13,473 nucleotides of DNA from CAWUJT01 sp963922715 (GTDB lineage Bacteria > Pseudomonadota > Alphaproteobacteria > Rhodobacterales > Rhodobacteraceae): NCBI GenBank assembly GCA_963922715.1, contig CAWUJT010000070.1, forward strand, positions 1 through 13,473, given 5' to 3'. A program made the position numbers and the translations under genes. Below are positions 6,493-12,033 of this stretch, piece by piece; position 1 is the stretch's first letter, and every line of letters starts with the position of its first letter. Below the pieces are notes generated by a model that saw only the letters and a program-made list of their open reading frames with translations, did no database searches and was not told the origin of the DNA.

Positions 6493-7371
6493 TTAATCAA
6501 CAATTATGTATCTATATCCGTTTTGACCGACAATAACCTGATTTTTCACAATACCACGGTTTTCGTTTAAGCGACCGTCATCCCAAGCTGAACGATATGA
6601 AGGCGTTTGTGGTGTTTGCGGTGAAGCACTCGTCAAAGTGGTATTTGTAGACTGCAAAGTTTGCTCAGAACCGCTTGAAGATTCCACTGCAATAGTTTGA
6701 GATGTGGAATGTATAAAATGCTTTCGCGTTATCTCTTCAGGCGGGACACTTGTCCAACCTTGACCGGAATTTGGTTGACTACATGTTGTAAGATACGCAG
6801 CGGAAAGCGAAGAAGCCCCACACCCAGTAACCGTTTGGAGAGACATCTCACCAGAAGTTTGTGGTGTTACAACAGTTTCAGGCTGATGAACATCATTTAC
6901 AGACACAACACGCCGCTGTGGGGTTTTTGAATTCGCTTCTTGCGCAGCCATAGTGGAGGCAGTTCCTGTTCGAAGCACTTGTACCGTTTCCGGGACCGTT
7001 TCAGGTTGTATGATTGTTGACACAGTCGGAGCGGAAGGCGTTTGAACCGTAGTGTCTATAGGTACTTGTGAAATAATCTCTGGCGCAGTCGTTGACTCTG
7101 TTGAAGATACAGAAACACTTTCAAATGTCGGTGTTCTTCCACAAATCACTTCTCGTTCACGATTGAATCGTGGAACCCAAGTTGTCTGAGCGCCGACCCC
7201 CGCGCGCAAATAAGCGCACCCCTGACTATCGACATATTGATCCCCTGTGAAACTTTCTGGAGGAAATTCAGCCGGCACTGAATTTTGGCTGAGACCTTGT
7301 GCATACCCCTGGCCAAGGCATAACAACCCTGCACATGCTATAAATGCCAGTTTTCTCGATCTATTGTTCAT
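6493..7371 (-). CDS. Exported Ser/Thr/Pro/Gln-rich envelope protein, possibly a SPOR-protein relative lacking SPOR (292 aa)
   Basis: A signal peptide is evident (MNNRSRKLAFIACAGLLCLGQGYAQ-type: basic start, hydrophobic core, cut after GYA). A compact conserved-looking domain follows at about residues 31-82, with AEFPPESFTGDQYVDSQGCA, YLRAGVGAQTTWVPRFNRE and VICGR, including two cysteines. I recognise this domain from roseobacter proteins annotated as SPOR-domain envelope proteins. Residues ~83-262 are a low-complexity linker rich in Ser, Thr, Pro and Gln with repeated QPETV and TPQTP elements. A short C-terminal block RSAWDDGRLNENRG precedes the end, and no SPOR repeat follows before the stop. 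ATG 7371 is chosen over ATG 7383 because GAGG lies 6 bases before it. The gene is 76 bp downstream of upp on the same strand with no terminator between, so read-through is possible. It is AT-rich compared with the nucleoside genes. Confidence 0.72.
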   Translation of the reverse strand: MNNRSRKLAFIACAGLLCLGQGYAQGLSQNSVPAEFPPESFTGDQYVDSQGCAYLRAGVGAQTTWVPRFNREREVICGRTPTFESVSVSSTESTTAPEIISQVPIDTTVQTPSAPTVSTIIQPETVPETVQVLRTGTASTMAAQEANSKTPQRRVVSVNDVHQPETVVTPQTSGEMSLQTVTGCGASSLSAAYLTTCSQPNSGQGWTSVPPEEITRKHFIHSTSQTIAVESSSGSEQTLQSTNTTLTSASPQTPQTPSYRSAWDDGRLNENRGIVKNQVIVGQNGYRYIIVD

Positions 7372-7391
7372 AACAGGCCTCATTCTGTGGT

Positions 7392-7397
7392 ATTATA
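7392..7397 (-). promoter_or_regulatory. Possible -10 element for the exported Ser/Thr-rich protein gene
   Basis: The minus strand reads TATAAT here, 20 bases before the chosen ATG at 7371, in the gap after upp. The -35 region at 16-18 bp spacing is poor (ATTTCT-like). This could be a weak independent promoter supplementing read-through from the salvage operon. Confidence 0.28.
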
Positions 7398-7447
7398 TTT
7401 AATCTAACTTTGCAGAAATAGCGCCGAAAAGTCTAGGAAAAATTGGC

Positions 7448-8077
7448 TCATTTCGTACCAAACATTCGATCACCCGCATCTCCTAGTCCGGGCACAATAT
7501 AACTTTGATCGTTAAGCTCTCGATCAAGCGCAGCTGTAAAAACATGGACATCGGGATGAGCAGACGCCATGTTGGTCACACCTTCGGGGGCTGCCAAAAG
7601 ACATAGAAAGCACAGGTTTTGAGCGCCCGCTTTTTTGAGCCGATCCACAGCCGCAATTGCGCTGTTGCCGGTAGCCAGCATCGGATCAAGCACAATAACC
7701 ATACGATCATCCAAATCCTGGGGAACTTTGAAATAATACTCCACAGGCTGCAACGTTTCCTCATCACGATAAAGTCCGATAAAGCCAACACGTGCCGATG
7801 GAATCAATGCCAACACGCCATCCAGCAGGCCGTTGCCCGCCCTTAAAATAGAGACCAAGACAAGTTTTTTCCCCGCCAGCATCGGGGCCTGCATAACCTC
7901 CAGCGGAGTTTCAATTTCATGCATGCTTAATGGTAAATCTCGGGTTACTTCGTAAGCTAACAGCTGGCTAATCTCTCGCAAAAGTTGACGAAACTCGGAG
8001 GTTGGCGTTTCCTTGCGTCGCATGATGCTCAGCTTATGCTGGATAAGCGGATGATTTAAAATATTTAAATTGTGCAT
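7448..8077 (-). CDS. upp: Uracil phosphoribosyltransferase
   Basis: Transfers the phosphoribosyl group of PRPP to uracil to make UMP; cytosolic pyrimidine salvage. 209 residues, the family's usual length. Visible motifs are the N-terminal NHPLIQHKLSIMR, the SILRAG segment (arginine at 79), GLYRDEETLQPVEYY, the PRPP-binding loop VLDPMLATGNSA at about 129-140, and the uracil-binding C-terminal YIVPGLGDAGDR at about 193-204. ILRAGNGLLDG has Asn where Leu is common; otherwise it is canonical. The start may be ATG 8077 or the adjacent GTG at 8080. AGGAAG lies 11 bases before the ATG and 8 before the GTG, so the choice is open by one codon. It is the last gene of the salvage operon and recycles uracil released by the upstream thymidine phosphorylase, which also accepts deoxyuridine in many bacteria. 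Confidence 0.97.
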   Translation of the reverse strand: MHNLNILNHPLIQHKLSIMRRKETPTSEFRQLLREISQLLAYEVTRDLPLSMHEIETPLEVMQAPMLAGKKLVLVSILRAGNGLLDGVLALIPSARVGFIGLYRDEETLQPVEYYFKVPQDLDDRMVIVLDPMLATGNSAIAAVDRLKKAGAQNLCFLCLLAAPEGVTNMASAHPDVHVFTAALDRELNDQSYIVPGLGDAGDRMFGTK

Positions 8078-8083
8078 CACAGC

Positions 8084-9061
8084 TTACGCTTCCTGGAATT
8101 TTTGTTGTAATCGCTGCTTTGTTGCAGAGGTACAAAATGCAGCGTCAATGGCGGTTTGTGTAATCTGGTCAAAAATGTCCACATCCCAGCCGAAAGTCTT
8201 ATGCAAGGCCTCATATTCCTGTGTCATGGTTGTGTGAAAATATGGAGGATCATCTGTGGAAACGGTAATATGCGCACCCATCTTTCGCATTTTTTCAATA
8301 GGATGCAACATGAGGTTATCATATAGCTTCAAGGCTACATTTGAACCGGGGCACACCTCAAAAACAACACCGGCCGCAATCATTTCTTCCAACAGAGTGT
8401 TATCCTCAACAGCGCGCACCCCATGGCCGATACGGCTGACACCTAAATCTGTCCAGGCTTCCCGGACAGAGGCTGGGCCATCCCATTCTCCAGCATGGCA
8501 TGTGAGGCCCAGACCAGCCTCGCGGGCGCAATCGAAGCTCCAGGCGTAATCTTTCGGACGCCCGATCCTTTCATCGCCCCCAAGGCCAAACCCAACGATG
8601 AAATCCCCTGCGGTTTCTGCCGCACATACTGCAGCGTTGCGTGCTTTCTCTGGCCCAAAATGGCGGACACCCGTCACAATGCCCCGCATATCAATCCCCT
8701 GTGCCCGCGCTGCGGACGCCGCTGTTTTTATGGCGGCAAGATAGTCTTGCCATGCCGCCAAATCTCCGCCGCCGCAAAAATCAGGTGACAAAAACACTTC
8801 TGTGTAGATCACGCCCTGGGATGCGCTTTCTGCAAGCACAGCAGATGTGAGACGGGCAAAATCCTCAGGCGATTGTAAAACCGATGTTGCCATTTCATAA
8901 ACATTTAGGAATTGCCAGAAATCCTGAAATACATAATCACCATCGGGCGTAAACACGCCGTTCAGATCCAGCCTTTTCTCCGCAGCAAGGCCACGAATAA
9001 ACGCCGGTGGTGCCGCGCCTTCGAGATGTAAATGCAATTCAACTTTTTTCATCTCTTTCAT
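8084..9061 (-). CDS. add: Adenosine deaminase
   Basis: Hydrolytic deamination of adenosine (and deoxyadenosine) to inosine; zinc-dependent TIM-barrel amidohydrolase, cytosolic. 325 residues, close to the bacterial norm. Zinc ligands and catalytic residues are all present: H10 and H12 in ELHLHLEG, H189 and E192 in CHAGE, H213 in IGHG, and D270/D271 in STDDP. The DDP motif is followed by PYFHTTMTQEY rather than the FGGY-type segment of adenine deaminases, which favours adenosine as substrate; adenine deaminase remains a weaker alternative. The ATG at 9061 overlaps the deoB stop as ATGA. A strong Shine-Dalgarno GGGGAGG (9069-9075) lies 7 bases upstream inside the end of deoB, so this gene can also initiate efficiently on its own. 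Confidence 0.95.
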   Translation of the reverse strand: MKEMKKVELHLHLEGAAPPAFIRGLAAEKRLDLNGVFTPDGDYVFQDFWQFLNVYEMATSVLQSPEDFARLTSAVLAESASQGVIYTEVFLSPDFCGGGDLAAWQDYLAAIKTAASAARAQGIDMRGIVTGVRHFGPEKARNAAVCAAETAGDFIVGFGLGGDERIGRPKDYAWSFDCAREAGLGLTCHAGEWDGPASVREAWTDLGVSRIGHGVRAVEDNTLLEEMIAAGVVFEVCPGSNVALKLYDNLMLHPIEKMRKMGAHITVSTDDPPYFHTTMTQEYEALHKTFGWDVDIFDQITQTAIDAAFCTSATKQRLQQKFQEA

Positions 9062-10242
9062 AAAAATGCCTCCCCATCACCCGTGTAGGCAATGCCAAGA
9101 TGGGCTGCAACACTGGCCGCGACATCACTAAGGCCCCTGATCCCGATGGAGCCCGAGGTCTTTGCACCGCTACCTAAAATAGGGACCTGTTCACGCGTAT
9201 GATCTGTGCCAGGCCAACTTGGATCGTTGCCATGGTCGGCTGTCAAAAGCAAAAGATCGTCTGGGCGCAGACTGCGGGCAACGCTTTCGATCTGTGTATC
9301 GAACCCTTCCAAGGCTTTGGCATATCCCATCACATCCCGACGATGCCCATAAAGGCTATCAAACTCGACAAAGTTTGCAAATGTCAGACTGCCATCTGGC
9401 ATTGTGTTGACCGCATGATGCAGGTCCTGCATCAGTTCTGCATCCGTTCCGGTTTCTATTTTTGAAAGCCCCCGCGCAGAAAAAATATCGCCGATTTTGC
9501 CAAGGCCAAGGGTCTCCCGCCCCGCCGCTTGCGCCATATCGCATAGTGTTGGCTTTGGGGGAAGCATGGCAAAATCGCGCCGGTTTTTCGTTCGCGTAAA
9601 CCCATGTGTGATCTCGCCAACGAACGGGCGGGCAATCACCCGCCCGACACGCATTGTGTGCAAATGCGGCGCTATGGCCTCACAAAGCTTCAAAAGTCGC
9701 GGGAGGCCAAAATACGCTTCATGGGCAGCGATCTGAAACACGCTGTCGGCAGAAGTGTAACAAATGGGCCAGCCAGATCGCAAATGTTCCGCCCCAAGGC
9801 GTGCTATAATTTCCGTGCCAGAGGCATGGCAGTTGCCCAAAATACCCTCAACCTGTGCGGTTCTTTGCACAAGGTCCACAAGATCAGCTGGAAACGTAGG
9901 GGCCTCTTTGGGAAACACATGCCACGTCCAGGGGACAGGAACGCCGGCAAGCTCCCAATGGCCTGAAGGCGTATCTTTCCCGGCACTTTTTTCACGCCCG
10001 ACACCCCAAAGACCAATCGGTTCAGCGCCCAGTCCGGGCGGGGTCTTTCCGGTGGAAAGCTTTAGCGCAGCCCCCAGTCCAAGACGGTCTAGGTAAGGGA
10101 GCGTGAAAGGACGGCCGCGCTTTTGCGCGCAGATTTCAGCGATATGACCGAGCGTATTTGCGCCTTCATCCCCATAGATGGCCGCATCAGGGGCCCCACC
10201 ACAACCGACACTGTCCATCACAACCAGAAAAGCCCGGCTCAT
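9058..10242 (-). CDS. deoB: Phosphopentomutase
   Basis: Interconverts (deoxy)ribose-1-phosphate and (deoxy)ribose-5-phosphate, linking nucleoside phosphorolysis to central carbon metabolism. 394 residues, normal for the alkaline-phosphatase-superfamily DeoB. Metal and catalytic residues are readable: D10 in MDSVGCG, the phosphate-accepting threonine T91 in KDTPSGHWE, D295 and H300 in FDSLYGHRRD, D336 and H337 in TADHGND, and H348 in GTDHTREQVPIL. The region ~100-215 forms the cap-like insertion. ATG 10242 overlaps the deoA stop by four bases (ATGA). Only a weak AGAG-type ribosome site precedes it, so initiation probably depends on ribosomes terminating at deoA. Confidence 0.97.
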   Translation of the reverse strand: MSRAFLVVMDSVGCGGAPDAAIYGDEGANTLGHIAEICAQKRGRPFTLPYLDRLGLGAALKLSTGKTPPGLGAEPIGLWGVGREKSAGKDTPSGHWELAGVPVPWTWHVFPKEAPTFPADLVDLVQRTAQVEGILGNCHASGTEIIARLGAEHLRSGWPICYTSADSVFQIAAHEAYFGLPRLLKLCEAIAPHLHTMRVGRVIARPFVGEITHGFTRTKNRRDFAMLPPKPTLCDMAQAAGRETLGLGKIGDIFSARGLSKIETGTDAELMQDLHHAVNTMPDGSLTFANFVEFDSLYGHRRDVMGYAKALEGFDTQIESVARSLRPDDLLLLTADHGNDPSWPGTDHTREQVPILGSGAKTSGSIGIRGLSDVAASVAAHLGIAYTGDGEAFL

Positions 10243-11552
10243 GCGATACGCTCTTTGATCAGTGGCGGTGGTGTGACCGGCTGAGATGTGAAGGTAAAAG
10301 CGTCATAGATGAGGGGCGCAGCAGCGCGCGCCTCCTCTTCTGTCGCCGCGTGAATCCACGCGATCGTTTGCCCCTCGGTCAGGCTTTGCCCAATCTCGAC
10401 CAGTTGTGAAAGCCCTGCGGCTGAAGCGATGTGACGATCCCCATACCGCTGCCCATTACGAAGATGGGAAACACATTCGCCTAAGATCCGTGCGTCAATC
10501 GCCGCAACAACCCCTGGGACTTCTGCTTGAAGCTCCATGAGCACAGGCGCGGCCGGCAATCGATCCCGCCAGCGTTCAAGAAAATCCAAAGGGCCGCCTT
10601 GGGCATGAATCATCTGCCCAAACCGTTCTGCTGCACGACCATCTGCAAGCGCACCTGCGATCTTGCGCGCGCCATCCGCTGGATCGACCGCCATACCCCC
10701 TAATGCCAGAACCTCTCCACCAAGTGTTTCCGTCAGCATACGCAACCGCGAGCTAACAACCTTTTCTTGTGTTAAAAGATGCATTACTTCGATGATTTCC
10801 ACTGCATTCCCCACCGCAGAGGCCGCAGGTTGATTCATGTCAGTGATCAAAGCCGTCGTCATCACCCCGGCCCCTTGCGCAGTTGTCACCAGCGCATGGG
10901 CAAGCTCCAAGGCAGCATCATGGTCTGACATGAACGCCCCAGAGCCGCATTTCACATCCAACACCAAGGCTTCAACACCTTCTGCGAGCTTTTTTGATAG
11001 GATTGAAGAGGTGATCAGATCCAGGCTGTCAACGGTCCCTGTTATGTCCCGTATAGCATAAAGACGTCGGTCCGCAGGGGCGATCTGGTCAGAGGCCGCG
11101 GCAATGACACACCCGACATTCTTGACCTGCTTCTGCAAAGCATCAACAGGCAAATCCACCCGCACACCCGGGATGGCTTCTAGCTTATCCAAGGTGCCAC
11201 CTGTATGTCCCAACCCGCGGCCCGAAATCATGGGAACATAGGCCCCACATGCCGCTAGGGCCGGCGCTAACGCCAATGAGACACAGTCACCCACACCACC
11301 GGTTGAATGTTTGTCCAGCACCGGACCTGGCAGATGATCCCAGGACATGCGCAGGCCTGTTTCACACATCGCTGTGGTAAACTGGCTGCGTTGCCGAACG
11401 CTCAAGTTGCCTTTGCAAACAGCCATCGCAAAGGCCCCGACTTGGGCATCATTGAGGTCGTGATTTGCGATAGCTTCTGCAATCCAGTGAAGTTCTGCCG
11501 CTGTCAAAGAACAGTCGCGGCGTAGTCTATCCAAAAGCCCACGCGCGTTCAT
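10239..11552 (-). CDS. deoA: Thymidine phosphorylase
   Basis: Phosphorolysis of thymidine (and deoxyuridine) to base plus 2-deoxyribose-1-phosphate. 437 residues, very close to E. coli DeoA (440). The phosphate-binding loop KHSTGGVGD is at 81-89 and GRGLGHTGGTLDKLE at 111-125. By alignment offset, the pyrimidine-contacting residues are R168 (YAIRD), S183 and K187 (ITSSILSKK). LDVKCGSGAFM follows near 199-208, and the C-terminal alpha/beta domain runs from about 330. ATG 11552 shares its last base pair with the cdd stop (TAATG) and has no good Shine-Dalgarno, pointing to translational coupling with cdd. Confidence 0.97.
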   Translation of the reverse strand: MNARGLLDRLRRDCSLTAAELHWIAEAIANHDLNDAQVGAFAMAVCKGNLSVRQRSQFTTAMCETGLRMSWDHLPGPVLDKHSTGGVGDCVSLALAPALAACGAYVPMISGRGLGHTGGTLDKLEAIPGVRVDLPVDALQKQVKNVGCVIAAASDQIAPADRRLYAIRDITGTVDSLDLITSSILSKKLAEGVEALVLDVKCGSGAFMSDHDAALELAHALVTTAQGAGVMTTALITDMNQPAASAVGNAVEIIEVMHLLTQEKVVSSRLRMLTETLGGEVLALGGMAVDPADGARKIAGALADGRAAERFGQMIHAQGGPLDFLERWRDRLPAAPVLMELQAEVPGVVAAIDARILGECVSHLRNGQRYGDRHIASAAGLSQLVEIGQSLTEGQTIAWIHAATEEEARAAAPLIYDAFTFTSQPVTPPPLIKERIA

Positions 11553-11950
11553 TATAACGCTTTTCGATCCATGTGCACGTTTGAAAAAGCCCCTGGTAAA
11601 AGTTCCGCCACGGTCAAGCGGATTTCATCACCGGAGACTGTTGCTAGGATGATCGTGGTTTCTGACGTGGCAAACTCAGCGATTTTCTGACGGCAACCAC
11701 CGCAAGGGGGAACCGGCTCTGGACTGTCGGCGACAACATATATCTGGCTTATCTTTTTTCCACCCGCAGCAACCATCGCCGCAATCGCCCCTGCCTCGGC
11801 ACATGTGCCTTCTGGATAGGCCACATTTTCCACGTTGCAACCCAAATGATTTTGGCCTCTCTCGTCTTGAAGCGCTGCCCCCACTTGGAACCTGGAATAT
11901 GGGACGTAGGCATTTTTTCGCACGTCCAAAGCTGCCTTTCGTAAACTCAT
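11552..11950 (-). CDS. cdd: Cytidine deaminase
   Basis: Deaminates cytidine and deoxycytidine to uridine and deoxyuridine, feeding the thymidine phosphorylase next to it. 132 residues, the short homotetrameric type. Zinc ligands are C50 (in TCAEAGA), C83 and C86 (in PCGGCRQ), and the catalytic proton-shuttling glutamate is E52. The substrate segments YVPYSRFQVGAAL and NVENVAYPEGTC are intact. ATG 11950 has a strong AGGAGG (11959-11964) 8 bases upstream, the best ribosome site of the operon, consistent with its being the first gene. Confidence 0.97.
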   Translation of the reverse strand: MSLRKAALDVRKNAYVPYSRFQVGAALQDERGQNHLGCNVENVAYPEGTCAEAGAIAAMVAAGGKKISQIYVVADSPEPVPPCGGCRQKIAEFATSETTIILATVSGDEIRLTVAELLPGAFSNVHMDRKAL

Positions 11951-11958
11951 ACAACGTT

Positions 11959-11964
11959 CCTCCT
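11959..11964 (-). promoter_or_regulatory. Consensus Shine-Dalgarno of cdd
   Basis: The minus strand reads AGGAGG with 8 bases to the ATG at 11950. It fixes the cdd start and, through coupled overlaps, probably sets ribosome entry for deoA and deoB. Confidence 0.8.
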
Positions 11965-12033
11965 GACAACCACAAGATGCGCTGCAAAGCCCGCAACTGC
12001 AAGTCTTAGATAGGCAAACGCTTTGTCTGGGTT

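Larger units (their letters stand above)
7448..11950 (-). other. Nucleoside salvage operon cdd-deoA-deoB-add-upp
   Basis: Five minus-strand genes are packed without usable gaps. cdd and deoA share one base (TAATG), deoA/deoB and deoB/add overlap by four bases (ATGA), and add/upp are separated by at most 6 bp. Co-transcription and translational coupling are strongly implied. Together they convert cytidine to uridine, thymidine or deoxyuridine to base plus deoxyribose-1-phosphate, that to deoxyribose-5-phosphate, adenosine to inosine, and uracil to UMP. The likely promoter region is the 83 bp upstream of cdd or farther upstream. I find no convincing promoter, operator or terminator there, nor a terminator after upp. 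Confidence 0.85.

Noticed and set aside
7384..7447. Terminator after upp (T-rich stretch on the minus strand)
   Set aside because: A short T-run is present but no stem precedes it.
11951..12033. sigma70 promoter for the cdd operon
   Set aside because: TTGCAG copies occur, but no -10 with acceptable match at 16-18 bp spacing.
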